Below are positions 1-8,809 of a DNA stretch of 64,000 nt, in pieces. Made by a program: the position numbers and the translations under genes. The stretch is taken from assembly GCA_031292485.1 (NCBI GenBank), contig JARLHA010000020.1, positions 62,001-126,000 on the forward strand. Reading direction: 5' to 3'. Under the pieces are notes generated by a model that did not search any database, was not told the DNA's origin, and saw nothing but the letters and a program-made list of their open reading frames with translations. Position 1 is the stretch's first letter. Each line of letters opens with the position of its first letter. This DNA comes from Mucilaginibacter sp. (GTDB lineage Bacteria; Bacteroidota; Bacteroidia; Sphingobacteriales; Sphingobacteriaceae).

Positions 1-2833
1 GGTATGGCACGTAGGATAATGTACCGGCTTCGTTGCCCAGCAGGGTCCACAATTCTTCGCAGATATGCGGCGCGTAAGGCGACAGCACGATGACCAGATC
101 CTGTAAGATGGCTCTTTTATTGCATTTAAGATCAGTCAACTCGTTTACAGCGATCATAAAGCTGGAAACCGAAGTGTTGAACGAAAAGCGTTCCACATCT
201 TCTTCCACTTTACGGATGATCTTATGCAGCGATTTTAATTCAGCTTTGGTTGGCTCATCGGCTGAAACTTTAAAATCCCAGGCATCATTATGAAACATGC
301 GCCAGAATTTACGCAGGAATTTAAATACGCCTTCAATACCGTTGGTATTCCATGGTTTGCTTTGTTCCAGCGGGCCCAAAAACATTTCGTACATACGGAG
401 GGTGTCCGCGCCGTAACGCTCGATCAGTTCATCCGGGTTAACTACGTTGAATTTGGATTTCGACATTTTTTCAACTTCCCAACTACACACAAACTTCCCA
501 TTGAAATTTCCAATAAAGTCGGCATCAGCCTCAATATCGTCTCCTCGCCATTTTCGCCATTTATCAATATCTAAAATATCATTATCCACAAATTCAACTG
601 GGACATGGTTTTGTTGAAACTGCAAATGATTAATATCAAAAGAAATATTATAATTCCTGTCGTAAGCATTGAGCAATTCATCTAGTTGTACTTGCAAAAG
701 TTCATTGTTCCAAATTTTCTTGACGATATCATATGAAACAAATGTATGTGATATAGAAACTGCATCAGGATGAATATTAGGAATATTTATTCTTGAAACA
801 ATTCGATATATAAAATTACTCCGCCCCTGGATCATTCCCTGGTTGATCAGCTTTTTAAACGGTTCCTCCTCAACTACTTTACCGATATCCTTTAAAAACT
901 TATTCCAAAAACGGCTGTACAACAAATGCCCCGTAGCATGTTCGCTGCCACCAATGTACAGGTCGACATCTTTCCAGTATTCAATAGCTTCTTCCGAAGC
1001 AAATGCTGCATCATTGTGCGCATCCATATACCGGTACCAGTACCAGCTTGACCCGGCCCAGCCGGGCATGGTGCTGTGTTCGTAGGGGTACGCCTCACCC
1101 CGACCCTCTCCAAAGGAGAGGGAGTTAGCTTCATCCCTTTTTAAAGTCCTCTCCTTTGGAGAGGATTTAGGTGAGGCTATGTAATTCCAGCCCGTTGCCC
1201 TTGCCAATGGCGGTTCGCCGCTTTCGGTTGGTAAATATTTGTCTACCTCCGGTAATACCAGCGGCAAATCTTTTTCATCAATTAAATAGGGCAGGCCATC
1301 TTTAAAATAAACGGGCACTGGTTCGCCCCAGTAACGCTGGCGGCCAAATATGGCATCCCTCATCCTGAAATTTACTTTTGCTTTGCCCGCGCCCAATTCT
1401 TCCAGTTTGGCAACTACAGCCGCAGTAGCCTCTTTATAAGTTAAGCCATTGATAAAGCCCGAATTGATATAATGCCCCTCTTTGGTTGGGTCGGCCTCGG
1501 TTTCAATATTTTGTATATCGATGATCGGGATGATGGGCAAATTATAATATTTGGCAAACAAATAATCGCGCTGGTCGCCGGATGGTACTGCCATTACGGC
1601 GCCGGTACCATAGCCTGCCAAAACATAATCAGCAATCCAGATCTGTACCTTTTCGCCGCTAACCGGGTTAATCGCAAAGCTGCCGGTAAATGCCCCGGAA
1701 ACAGTTTTGGCATCCGCCATGCGCTCCAGTTCCGATTTCTTTTTTGCCTGGGCGATATAAGCATCAATAGCGCCTTTTTGTTCAGGTGTGGTTAATGATG
1801 CTACTAACTCATGCTCCGGCGCAAGTACCAGGAAGGTTGTGCCAAAAATGGTATCGGCACGGGTAGTAAATACTTCTATAGCCTCACCTAAATCCTCTCC
1901 AAAGGAGAGGACTTTAACAGCCTCCCTCTCCTTTGGAGAGGGCCGGGGTGAGGCTTCTATCCGAAATTTCACCGATGCTCCCACACTTTTCCCAATCCAG
2001 TTCCTTTGCATTTCTTTTAAAGGTTCCGGCCAGTCAATGGTGTCGAGGCCCTTTAGCAGGCGGTCGGCGTATGCAGTGATACGCATGCTCCACTGCATCA
2101 TCTTTTTTTGCTCAACGGGGAAACCGCCGCGTTCGCTAAAACCGTCTTTTACTTCGTCATTTGCCAAAACAGTACCTAATGCAGGGCACCAGTTTACCGT
2201 ACTTTCGCGCAGGTAGGTAAGGCGGTATTTTAATAGCTCAGATTGTTGTTCATTATGGCTTTTTGCCTTCCATTCATCGGCAGTAAAACTTAAAATTTCA
2301 TCGTCACAAACCGCATTGATGCCGACTGAACCGTTTTGCTCAAAATGTTCAACCAGTTTGGCAATGGATTCAGCTTTATCCGCATCCTTATTATACCAGG
2401 AGTTGAAAAGCTGCATAAAGATCCATTGGGTCCATTTATAATAATCGGGCGAACTGGTGCGCACCTCGCGGCTCCAGTCGAACGAGAAGCCGATCTGATC
2501 CAACTGGCGGCGATAGGTGGCAATGTTGGTTTCGGTAGTAATAGCCGGGTGCTGGCCGGTTTGTATGGCGTATTGCTCGGCAGGCAGCCCAAAGCTGTCG
2601 TATCCCATCGGGTGTAATACATTAAAACCCTTCAGCCTTTTATAACGTGCGAAAATATCAGAGGCGATATAGCCCAGCGGATGGCCTACATGCAGCCCTG
2701 CTCCGGATGGATAAGGGAACATATCGAGTACATAATACTTGGGTTTGGCGGTTTTGTCTTCAGCTTTAAATGTTTGGTGATCGGCCCAAAACTGCTGCCA
2801 TTTTTTCTCTATATCTTTAAATTGATAATCCAT
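1..2833 (-). CDS. leuS: Leucyl-tRNA synthetase, 3' end cut by window edge
   Basis: Class I synthetase that charges tRNA-Leu in the cytoplasm. The frame from the ATG at 2833 is open for 944 codons to the left edge with no stop. HIGH-type motif HVGH lies near the start, the CP1 editing domain contains [15 protein letters not shown], then WAGSSWYW, the KMSKS loop at about 470-485 and the anticodon-binding domain ([15 protein letters not shown]) close to the edge. The usual family length is about 920-940 residues, so only a few codons are missing. Two palindromic repeats (1881-1954 and 1092-1177) are read through in frame, adding about 25 and 29 residues. The segment 480-820 is visibly AT-richer than the rest and encodes a long leucine-specific insert. 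It is probably functional, since every signature and the whole frame survive. Confidence 0.95.
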   Translation of the reverse strand, partial: MDYQFKDIEKKWQQFWADHQTFKAEDKTAKPKYYVLDMFPYPSGAGLHVGHPLGYIASDIFARYKRLKGFNVLHPMGYDSFGLPAEQYAIQTGQHPAITTETNIATYRRQLDQIGFSFDWSREVRTSSPDYYKWTQWIFMQLFNSWYNKDADKAESIAKLVEHFEQNGSVGINAVCDDEILSFTADEWKAKSHNEQQSELLKYRLTYLRESTVNWCPALGTVLANDEVKDGFSERGGFPVEQKKMMQWSMRITAYADRLLKGLDTIDWPEPLKEMQRNWIGKSVGASVKFRIEASPRPSPKEREAVKVLSFGEDLGEAIEVFTTRADTIFGTTFLVLAPEHELVASLTTPEQKGAIDAYIAQAKKKSELERMADAKTVSGAFTGSFAINPVSGEKVQIWIADYVLAGYGTGAVMAVPSGDQRDYLFAKYYNLPIIPIIDIQNIETEADPTKEGHYINSGFINGLTYKEATAAVVAKLEELGAGKAKVNFRMRDAIFGRQRYWGEPVPVYFKDGLPYLIDEKDLPLVLPEVDKYLPTESGEPPLARATGWNYIASPKSSPKERTLKRDEANSLSFGEGRGEAYPYEHSTMPGWAGSSWYWYRYMDAHNDAAFASEEAIEYWKDVDLYIGGSEHATGHLLYSRFWNKFLKDIGKVVEEEPFKKLINQGMIQGRSNFIYRIVSRINIPNIHPDAVSISHTFVSYDIVKKIWNNELLQVQLDELLNAYDRNYNISFDINHLQFQQNHVPVEFVDNDILDIDKWRKWRGDDIEADADFIGNFNGKFVCSWEVEKMSKSKFNVVNPDELIERYGADTLRMYEMFLGPLEQSKPWNTNGIEGVFKFLRKFWRMFHNDAWDFKVSADEPTKAELKSLHKIIRKVEEDVERFSFNTSVSSFMIAVNELTDLKCNKRAILQDLVIVLSPYAPHICEELWTLLGNEAGTLSYVPY
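1092..1177. repeat. Palindromic repeat element A inside leuS
   Basis: An 86-bp element with the same ends (GCCTCACC / GGTGAGGC) and the same two inner hairpins as the copy at 1881-1954, but inverted relative to it. It is translated in frame within leuS (residues about 553-581), between RATGWNYI and [16 protein letters not shown]. The peptide again contains SPKER and LSFGE. No stop codon or frameshift is introduced. Confidence 0.9.
1881..1954. repeat. Palindromic repeat element B inside leuS
   Basis: A 74-bp inverted-repeat element: GCCTCACC at the left end and GGTGAGGC-type sequence at the right, with two inner hairpins sharing the core CTCTCCAAAGGAGAG and CTCTCCTTTGGAGAG. It lies in the leuS reading frame just after [13 protein letters not shown], at the entrance to the CP1 editing domain (residues about 294-318). 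The peptide includes SPKER and LSFGE. A second, oppositely oriented copy sits at 1092-1177. Confidence 0.9.
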
Positions 2834-2955
2834 TTTATAAAACAGGCGTGTGAGGCTGCGAAATTAACAAAATCTCTATTAGGTTGGTAGTGATTTGGTT
2901 GGAATAAGTTGTAAGGGTTGAAATGTTTGAAAGTTGGAAGGTTGTAATGTTGGTT

Positions 2956-3405
2956 TCACGTTGTTTTGATAAATTCAATGCTTTCTTCAATAAATTGCTG
3001 CCAAACGGGGTCCGGTTGCCAGACATCTTCAATAAATGAAATAAGGCGATCTTCATCGAGTTGATGAATTGAAAAAAGGTAAAGGCCTGTAAATGCCGAT
3101 GCCCGGTAATTGGCTGCGCAATGCACCAGCTTTTTGTCGCCTTTATGCCGGTTCATTAATTCGAAAAAGGCAATCAGTTCATTTATTTGCGGATCATCAA
3201 ACTGAACGGGGATATGATGATAGGTTATCCCAAGCTGTTTAGCCGAGGCATGTTCATTGGTTAAAGCATATTTACCGTCAGCCAATCCTAAATTTATGAT
3301 CACCCGGTAGCCTTCGGCGGCAATAATAGGTAGCTGCGCTTCGCGGGGCTGGCCAGAACACGCCAGCATGTTTGAAACCAGGTGGTAATTGTAGATTGAA
3401 TTCAT
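2956..3405 (-). CDS. Tyrosine/dual-specificity phosphatase-like protein (DUF442-like)
   Basis: A 149-residue cytosolic protein. The N-terminal SGQP followed by a conserved Gly-x-x-x-x-Ile-Asn-Leu strand resembles the DUF442 / beta-lactamase-hydrolase-like phosphatase family. The putative P-loop is HCAANYRAS, with Cys96 and Arg101. This is a CX4R spacing rather than the classical CX5R, as also seen in some DUF442 members. Asp70 or Asp71 could be the general acid. It is transcribed in the same direction as leuS, with about 120 bp of heptad-like repeats between them. The substrate is unknown; the phosphatase assignment rests on the loop and the fold-like pattern only. Confidence 0.65.
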   Translation of the reverse strand: MNSIYNYHLVSNMLACSGQPREAQLPIIAAEGYRVIINLGLADGKYALTNEHASAKQLGITYHHIPVQFDDPQINELIAFFELMNRHKGDKKLVHCAANYRASAFTGLYLFSIHQLDEDRLISFIEDVWQPDPVWQQFIEESIEFIKTT

Positions 3406-3623
3406 GAAATGAATTTATAAATAAATAAAACACAATGGGTTACTAAAAAATCATTCAAAAACAGGGGGGAAGATTTTCCCCGCTTTTAATATAACGAAAT
3501 CATTAATTATCCAAGGGTTAATTTAGGAGGATAAAAACGTGTTTTCGATGAATTTATTTTAGAAAGTGAAATTATTTAAATAAGTTTAATTCGATTTGAT
3601 AAATTATTTACCGCACTAAAACT

Positions 3624-4403
3624 ATGCACAAGATGAAAACTAAATTTATGGGCGCATTAATATTGCTGTCGGGTATGGCATTATTATACACTTCGTGTAA
3701 AAAAGATGCTGCAAAACAAAATACAACCCAAAATCAAAGCACCGCCGCAAGCCCGGATGTGATTAGCCAGCAGGTAGCTGCAAACCTGGCCAAATCATTA
3801 GCAGGTACTTATGGAGGCGTCAATTTAAGCAACGGCTTAAGCGCCCCTTCTGTAATTCAAAGTGATTTCGGACATCAGGGCGGTAGCACCCCTAACCCCT
3901 TATGCGGATTTACAGTTGACACTGTATTACACTACACCACTAATGTAGGCGATACCATTAAGTCGACCAGTAACGGCAGAATCATCTTTTATTTTAATTG
4001 TTTTAACGGGCAGCCAGCCGGCTTTCTTGCCAGTGATTCTTTAAAAACGGTAGGTACCGCTCCCGGTTATTCATTCCTTTTTGATATTACGCAGTATTAC
4101 GTAATTAAAAGCTTAAATTCTGCTAATTCGTTGCTTTTGGTTAACGGTGCGCTTAAATCATTTGTTGACTTAACTTATAGCAAAACCGGTATAAAACCAA
4201 CTACGGATCACACTACCTACGTAATGCTCGGTCTTACTGTTGACCTTTCTAAAAATAACGATGTAACAAGCGGTATCGCCACCTTTATATCTACCGGAAG
4301 CAATAATTACGGCCCATGGACTTATGTAGGAACGATAAAATACCTGGGTAATCATAAGGCAGACGTTACCATAAACGGTAAAGTTTATCATATAACTTTT
4401 TAA
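3624..4403 (+). CDS. Lipoprotein of unknown function, tandem paralog 1
   Basis: 259 residues with a lipoprotein signal peptide; the lipobox LYTSC places the lipidated Cys at residue 25, followed by KK. The second ATG (3633, MKTK) is an equally likely start. The mature part is Ser/Thr/Asn-rich and looks like a beta-rich envelope protein. It shares layout and sequence with the next gene (4555-5328): a central PxCxFxVDT / PDCSLVIDT block and a C-terminal block of the form GxWxYxGTIxxLGNHxAxVTINGKxY. No known catalytic family was recognised. It is followed by its own hairpin terminator. Confidence 0.75.
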   Translation: MHKMKTKFMGALILLSGMALLYTSCKKDAAKQNTTQNQSTAASPDVISQQVAANLAKSLAGTYGGVNLSNGLSAPSVIQSDFGHQGGSTPNPLCGFTVDTVLHYTTNVGDTIKSTSNGRIIFYFNCFNGQPAGFLASDSLKTVGTAPGYSFLFDITQYYVIKSLNSANSLLLVNGALKSFVDLTYSKTGIKPTTDHTTYVMLGLTVDLSKNNDVTSGIATFISTGSNNYGPWTYVGTIKYLGNHKADVTINGKVYHITF

Positions 4404-4426
4404 AACAATTTAAATTTTATCATAGC

Positions 4427-4461
4427 AAGCCTTCTTCGGGATACCGGAGCGGGCTTTTTTT
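4427..4461 (+). terminator. Rho-independent terminator after lipoprotein 1
   Basis: AAGCC (4427-4431) pairs with GGGCTT (4451-4456), and an inner CTTCGG/CCGGAG pairing closes a GATA loop. A run of seven T residues follows. Confidence 0.7.
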
Positions 4462-4554
4462 ATAGGGATTAATATTCAAATACAAATCTTTTTTTAATCC
4501 GTTTTATTCAACTAATCTTATTTATCTTCGTACAGGTAAAAAAGTAATCTTATC

Positions 4555-5328
4555 ATGAAAATAAAACTACGCTCTATCGTATTGGTATTTGCCGGGACAG
4601 CAATTATCTATTCAGGATGTAAAAAAGCAGCAAAAACAACGTCGGATCCGCAATTAGCGCCACAGGATGTTGCCGGCCAGGTTGCCTTAAATATCGATCA
4701 GTCGTTGTTTGGCGGTTTGGGTGTGGATATTTCCGGGGGGTTAAGTTCGCCAACCTCTTTTGCGGTACACACCAAAGGAAAAGTATTGCAAAGTTTAACC
4801 AACCCCGATTGCAGTTTGGTTATTGATACTACCATGACCTATACGGGGGTCGCCAATGGCGGGTCGGCCACCATAGCAGGAACATTTAAGTTTAGCTTTT
4901 CATGCGTTAATAACGTGGTTTCAGGGTTTACCACTAATGATAATATTACCATCAGTTTAACAAGCCCAACGCTTAACCTGAATTATAAAGTTGCTGAAAA
5001 TTTAACGCTGCTAAGTGCAAATCCTTTAAACCAAAATGCAAATTTATCGCTTAACGGTTCATTAAACTCAAATGGAAGCTACCAGTACAACACCGGTACC
5101 AAAAGGAGCGGCACGGAAGTTTTTGACTACACGCTTACTTCTGTAATTTTTAGCCCTGCTGCAGGCGATGTTGTTAGTGGCGCTGCCACATTTAATACCA
5201 GCGGAAGCGGCCCTAAAGGCGTATGGAATTACCAGGGCACTATTACTTTCCTGGGCAACCATATGGCTACAGTTACTATAAATGGTAAAGCATATACCGT
5301 AAACCTGCAAACAGGCGCGGTAAGCTAA
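4555..5328 (+). CDS. Lipoprotein of unknown function, tandem paralog 2
   Basis: 257 residues with a lipobox ending at Cys22 (IYSGCKKA). It is a clear paralog of the preceding lipoprotein: both carry an SPDVISQQVA- or APQDVAGQVA-type segment after the lipid anchor, a Cys/Val/Ile-Asp-Thr block and the GTIxFLGNHxAxVTINGKAY C-terminus. Separate terminators suggest the two are independently transcribed. It is probably outer-membrane anchored; function unknown. Confidence 0.75.
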   Translation: MKIKLRSIVLVFAGTAIIYSGCKKAAKTTSDPQLAPQDVAGQVALNIDQSLFGGLGVDISGGLSSPTSFAVHTKGKVLQSLTNPDCSLVIDTTMTYTGVANGGSATIAGTFKFSFSCVNNVVSGFTTNDNITISLTSPTLNLNYKVAENLTLLSANPLNQNANLSLNGSLNSNGSYQYNTGTKRSGTEVFDYTLTSVIFSPAAGDVVSGAATFNTSGSGPKGVWNYQGTITFLGNHMATVTINGKAYTVNLQTGAVS

Positions 5329-5360
5329 CGGGAATGCATATCATTCAAATTATTAGATCT

Positions 5361-5396
5361 GCCCGTCTGCTACTTCAAGCAGACGGGCGTTTTTTT
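5361..5396 (+). terminator. Strong terminator after lipoprotein 2
   Basis: Perfect 10-bp stem GCCCGTCTGC / GCAGACGGGC around an 8-nt loop, followed by G and seven T residues. Confidence 0.95.
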
Positions 5397-5440
5397 GCCT
5401 CACCCCAAACCCCTCTCCAAAAGGAGAGGGGCTTAAAAGG
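5397..5440. repeat. Half copy of the leuS-type palindromic repeat
   Basis: Starts with GCCTCACCCC and contains the 22-nt palindrome at 5410-5431 (CCCCTCTCC, AAAA, GGAGAGGGG). It is the same family as the two copies inside leuS, but only one half, and it sits in a spacer immediately behind a terminator. Confidence 0.75.
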
Positions 5441-5512
5441 CCAATCTCTGATCAACCTAAATAATCCCCCTCAATTTTAAATATCTTTTATTTAATTGTA
5501 TACTTGTTATGC

Positions 5513-6745
5513 ATGAAGAAACTCCTTACCAATCTTAATTTCCAGGTAATTACCGGCATAGTTTTGGGTATCGTTGCCGGGTTTTTATTCCCTTCTTTCG
5601 GGCCGACGGCGAAAATCATCAGCCAAACCTTTATCAGTTTGATCACGATGCTCATCGCGCCCATTATATTCCTCACCATTGTATTGGGCATTGCCGGGAT
5701 GAGCGATATGAAAAAAGTGGGCCGGGTAGGGGGTAAAGCGCTGCTTTATTTCGAGATAGTAAGTACCTGTGCTTTGGTTATCGGGATGATCGTGGCCAAT
5801 ATTTTAAGGCCGGGCGATGGCTTTGTAAGTAAAATTGCCGCCGATAGCTCCAAACTGGCGGTTTACCAAAAAGCCGCCGCCGATATGCACTGGCTGGATA
5901 TTTTAACCCATATCGTGCCACCCAATATCTTTGAGGCTTTTGCCAAAGGTGATATTTTGCAGATCCTGTTTTTTGCGATATTGTTTGGTTTTGCACTCAG
6001 TCACCTTGGCGAAACCGGGCAAACTGTTATCAGCTTATTTGATAAATTCAGTAAAGTTTTTTTCAAGATCATGCACATGGTAATGCGTGTGGCCCCCATC
6101 GGCGCTTTTGGCGGGATGGCTTATACCATCAGTACCTTCGGCCTTAAAACGCTCAAGCCGTTGAGCATATTGATGGGGTCGGTTTACCTTACTTCTATAT
6201 TTTTCATATTCGGTGTATTGAACCTTATTTGTTACCTATACAAAATCAGCTTATGGAAATACCTGGCTTTTATTAAGGAAGAGATTTTGGTGGTATGGGG
6301 AACATCTTCCTCCGAATCGGTACTGCCGGCCATGATGGATAAGATGGAAAAATTCGGCTGCTCAAGGTCTGTTGTCGGGCTGGTGATCCCGGCAGGCTAT
6401 TCCTTTAACCTGGATGGCACGACGATCTACCTTTCCATGTCGGTGATATTTTTGGCGCAGGTATTTCATATCCCGCTAACACTGGTGCAGCAGCTCACTA
6501 TTATCGGCATTTTGATGATCACCAGTAAAGGCGCGGCAGGGGTAACCGGCAGCGGTTTTATCATCTTAACCTCCACGCTGGCGGCTATAAAAATTATCCC
6601 TGCGGAAGGCGTCGCCATATTGCTTGGTGTGGATAGGTTTATGTCGGAAGCGCGGGCGATCACCAATATGATAGGCAACGGGATTGCGACCATTGTGATT
6701 GCGAAGAGTGAAGGGGAATTTAGCCCCCCGGCCTCCGCTATTTAG
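5513..6745 (+). CDS. Dicarboxylate/amino acid:cation symporter (DAACS family)
   Basis: About 410 residues; inner-membrane secondary transporter of the GltP/DctA family, taking up glutamate/aspartate or C4-dicarboxylates with Na+ or H+. Visible signatures: the serine-rich re-entrant loop SSSESVLPAMM, then IPAGYSFNLDGTTIYLS, and the second re-entrant segment TSKGAAGVTGSGFIIL. About eight hydrophobic segments. I place the start at the ATG at 5513 (MKKLLTN), not at the upstream TTG at 5504. Substrate choice between glutamate and dicarboxylate cannot be read from these motifs. Confidence 0.9.
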   Translation: MKKLLTNLNFQVITGIVLGIVAGFLFPSFGPTAKIISQTFISLITMLIAPIIFLTIVLGIAGMSDMKKVGRVGGKALLYFEIVSTCALVIGMIVANILRPGDGFVSKIAADSSKLAVYQKAAADMHWLDILTHIVPPNIFEAFAKGDILQILFFAILFGFALSHLGETGQTVISLFDKFSKVFFKIMHMVMRVAPIGAFGGMAYTISTFGLKTLKPLSILMGSVYLTSIFFIFGVLNLICYLYKISLWKYLAFIKEEILVVWGTSSSESVLPAMMDKMEKFGCSRSVVGLVIPAGYSFNLDGTTIYLSMSVIFLAQVFHIPLTLVQQLTIIGILMITSKGAAGVTGSGFIILTSTLAAIKIIPAEGVAILLGVDRFMSEARAITNMIGNGIATIVIAKSEGEFSPPASAI

Positions 6746-6778
6746 CGGAGGAGTTTTTGATTAATTACCTAACAATTT

Positions 6779-6976
6779 ATGGTTTTTGTAATCCTGACGA
6801 TTTTTAAAGTTTTGATCTGTTCAGCAGGCTTTGGTTTCAGTGCATATTACTTTTTTCCGGCAATAAAAAGGCGGGATAAAAGTAAAATGAAAACGGCGGG
6901 CGTTGTTTTCATTTCAACATTTTTGATGATTATTGTAATCACTGCAATAGAGTTCATCATCATTGCTAACAAATAA
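6779..6976 (+). CDS. Small two-helix membrane protein
   Basis: 65 residues with two clear hydrophobic segments (about 3-27 and 42-62) separated by a basic loop (KRRDKSKMK), so probably an inner-membrane hairpin. It follows the symporter by 33 bp and could be cotranscribed. No family was recognised. Supported mainly by its clean hydrophobic profile and position. Confidence 0.5.
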   Translation: MVFVILTIFKVLICSAGFGFSAYYFFPAIKRRDKSKMKTAGVVFISTFLMIIVITAIEFIIIANK

Positions 6977-7022
6977 TTTGATAGGTAGTTACGAATACAT
7001 TGCCAACTTAAATAGCTGAGGG

Positions 7023-7158
7023 TGGCTAAAGCCCGTGCTGCTTTTCGATGGAGGCCGCCCCATAAATGGGACGGCAATGAATAATAACTTCTGATATTTT
7101 CATTGCCGTTGGCTTCAGCCAACGGGCGATAAGCAAAAAACATAACGGGCTTTAGCCA
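7023..7158. repeat. Short inverted-repeat element (136 bp) upstream of sucD
   Basis: 14-bp terminal inverted repeats TGGCTAAAGCCCGT (7023-7036) and ACGGGCTTTAGCCA (7145-7158). The interior contains another hairpin around CCGTTGGCTTCAGCCAACGG and a GCCGCCC/GGGACGGC pair. No coding capacity. It resembles a MITE or nested REP unit; the rest of the 6977-7278 spacer holds only the sucD promoter. Confidence 0.8.
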
Positions 7159-7226
7159 AATTAATCCGCAGGTTTCCGTTGGCTGTTCCTATTGTAAAAT
7201 TATTATCTCTTTCATCAAATTCGGGG

Positions 7227-7256
7227 TTTGACATTCCGTCAAAAAACTTAGCTTTG
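7227..7256 (+). promoter_or_regulatory. Bacteroidota-type promoter for sucD
   Basis: TTTG at 7227-7230, 18-nt spacer, then TAGCTTTG at 7249-7256, matching the -33 TTTG / -7 TAnnTTTG consensus for the Bacteroidota primary sigma factor. The sucD ATG follows 22 nt later. Confidence 0.75.
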
Positions 7257-7278
7257 CGCTACAAAATTTATTAACACA

Positions 7279-8160
7279 ATGAGTGTACTCGTAAATAAAG
7301 ATTCCAAAGTTATAGTTCAGGGTTTTACTGGTAACGAAGGTACTTACCATGCATCGCAGATGATTGAGTATGGTACCCAACTGGTTGGCGGTGTTACGCC
7401 GGGAAAAGGCGGCCAGAGCCATCTCGACAGGCCGGTATTTAATACCGTTGCGGACGCGGTTGCAAAAACCGGCGCCGATGTATCTATCATATTTGTGCCC
7501 CCTGCATTTGCTGCCGATGCCATTATGGAAGCAGCCGAAGCAGGTATTAAAGTAATTGTATGTATCACCGAAGGGATCCCGACAAAGGATATGATCATGG
7601 TGAAAGAATATTTAAAAGGCAGGGATAGCCGTTTGATCGGCCCTAACTGTCCGGGTATTATTACTGCTGATGAAAGCAAGATCGGGATCATGCCGGGCTT
7701 TATCTTTAAAAAAGGCCATGTTGGCGTAGTATCCAAATCAGGTACTTTAACTTACGAGGCCGTTGACCAGGTGGTTAAAGCCGGACTGGGTATCACCACG
7801 GCCATTGGCATTGGCGGCGACCCGATCATCGGCACCCCAACCAAAGATGCGGTTGAACTGTTGATGAATGATCCTGAAACGCATGGTATCATTATGATCG
7901 GTGAAATTGGCGGCGGTATGGAAGCTGAAGCTGCCCGCTGGATCAAAGAAAACGGTACCAAGCCTGTTGTAGGCTTTATTGCCGGCCAAACCGCGCCTCC
8001 GGGACGCCGCATGGGCCACGCCGGCGCAATAGTTGGCGGAGCGGACGACACCGCAGCAGCAAAAATGAAGATTATGCGCGAATGCGGTATCCGCGTGGTT
8101 GAATCTCCTGCGGAGATTGGCGCTGCAATGGCGGAAGAATTAAAAAAGGTGAAAGCTTAA
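7279..8160 (+). CDS. sucD: Succinyl-CoA synthetase, alpha subunit
   Basis: 293 residues (family usually about 290). Catalyses ADP/GDP-linked interconversion of succinyl-CoA and succinate in the TCA cycle, as a complex with the SucC beta subunit, in the cytoplasm. The N-terminal Rossmann CoA-binding domain shows [16 protein letters not shown]; the phospho-histidine site is in GHAGAIVGG, with His247. The beta subunit gene is not adjacent, as is common in Bacteroidota. Its terminator region is duplicated 626 bp downstream, on the far side of an orphan gene. Confidence 0.97.
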   Translation: MSVLVNKDSKVIVQGFTGNEGTYHASQMIEYGTQLVGGVTPGKGGQSHLDRPVFNTVADAVAKTGADVSIIFVPPAFAADAIMEAAEAGIKVIVCITEGIPTKDMIMVKEYLKGRDSRLIGPNCPGIITADESKIGIMPGFIFKKGHVGVVSKSGTLTYEAVDQVVKAGLGITTAIGIGGDPIIGTPTKDAVELLMNDPETHGIIMIGEIGGGMEAEAARWIKENGTKPVVGFIAGQTAPPGRRMGHAGAIVGGADDTAAAKMKIMRECGIRVVESPAEIGAAMAEELKKVKA

Positions 8161-8183
8161 AGGCGAAAGCTGAAAGGTTTTTG

Positions 8184-8247
8184 AATTCAATAATTCAGAC
8201 ATTCAATAATTTAATAATTAAAGTCCTGGTTTTGGCCGGGATTTTTT
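8184..8247 (+). terminator. sucD terminator; first copy of a direct repeat
   Basis: The hairpin TCCTGG-TTTTGG-CCGGGA (8224-8241) plus six T residues ends sucD. The whole 64-bp stretch from AATTCAATAATTCAG to TTTTTT is a direct repeat of 8810-8872: the first 15 nt, an 8-nt middle block and the last 21 nt are identical. Confidence 0.8.
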
Positions 8248-8254
8248 ATTTTAA

Positions 8255-8749
8255 CTATGCGAGGCCATGAGCATTAAGTTTAGTGGCCTTGTTTTTTGTT
8301 AGATTGATTTTGATGGTTAAATAACAGCTTCCACCATCGCTGGCATGTTGAATATGTGTTTTCCATGAATCGTGCATTACCGCACAATAGCAGTTAACCC
8401 ATACTTCTTTTTCGCCCTTGGCATTTATTATTGCAATAAATTGCTTGAAATATTTTTCGGGCTTTTTAATAATATTGTATTTACGATTTCCGCTTTTATT
8501 GTAGTCTCGTACTCCTTTAGCAATCATTTTTTCAATATGCAAGAGCTCAGTTTTTGATAAAGTAGCCGGTTTGGATTTTTTATCAAAAATGTATTCATCG
8601 CGTTTTGCGTCGAATTTGAAAAAGGCATACCTTGATTTTTCTGTTGAATTAAGATAATAATCATCCGGCGGAGGAATAACTATTTTATGCTGGTTTGGCT
8701 GCGTGTGTACTGAAATGGCGATAAAAAAACTCATCAAAAGGATTTTCAT
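8255..8749 (-). CDS. Secreted protein of unknown function between sucD terminator copies
   Basis: 164 residues with a short Sec-type signal peptide (MKILLMSFFIAISVHT). The mature part is Lys/Asn/Tyr-rich with Cys residues in NCYCAVMHDSW and DGGSCY that could form disulfides. No family was recognised. It is transcribed against its neighbours and is enclosed exactly by two direct copies of the sucD terminator region, which suggests it arrived as a module. Confidence 0.65.
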   Translation of the reverse strand: MKILLMSFFIAISVHTQPNQHKIVIPPPDDYYLNSTEKSRYAFFKFDAKRDEYIFDKKSKPATLSKTELLHIEKMIAKGVRDYNKSGNRKYNIIKKPEKYFKQFIAIINAKGEKEVWVNCYCAVMHDSWKTHIQHASDGGSCYLTIKINLTKNKATKLNAHGLA

Positions 8750-8809
8750 AATATTTTAGATGAAAATGAGGCGATTAGGGATGAAATTAGGCATAATCGT
8801 TAAATTTTC

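Noticed and set aside
1960..1985. CGGTGAAAT word in leuS as a regulatory site
   Set aside because: It lies in codons for a conserved GASVKF stretch, so the match to the promoter-region word is probably accidental.
1788..2216. 142-residue plus-strand frame across leuS
   Set aside because: Antisense to leuS, whose minus-strand frame is continuous and has all motifs. Its apparent coding quality comes from the palindromic element, which is open on both strands.
1..2833. leuS as a pseudogene
   Set aside because: No complete frame with a stop appears in the window only because the stop is outside; the frame was checked through both insertions and has no internal stop.
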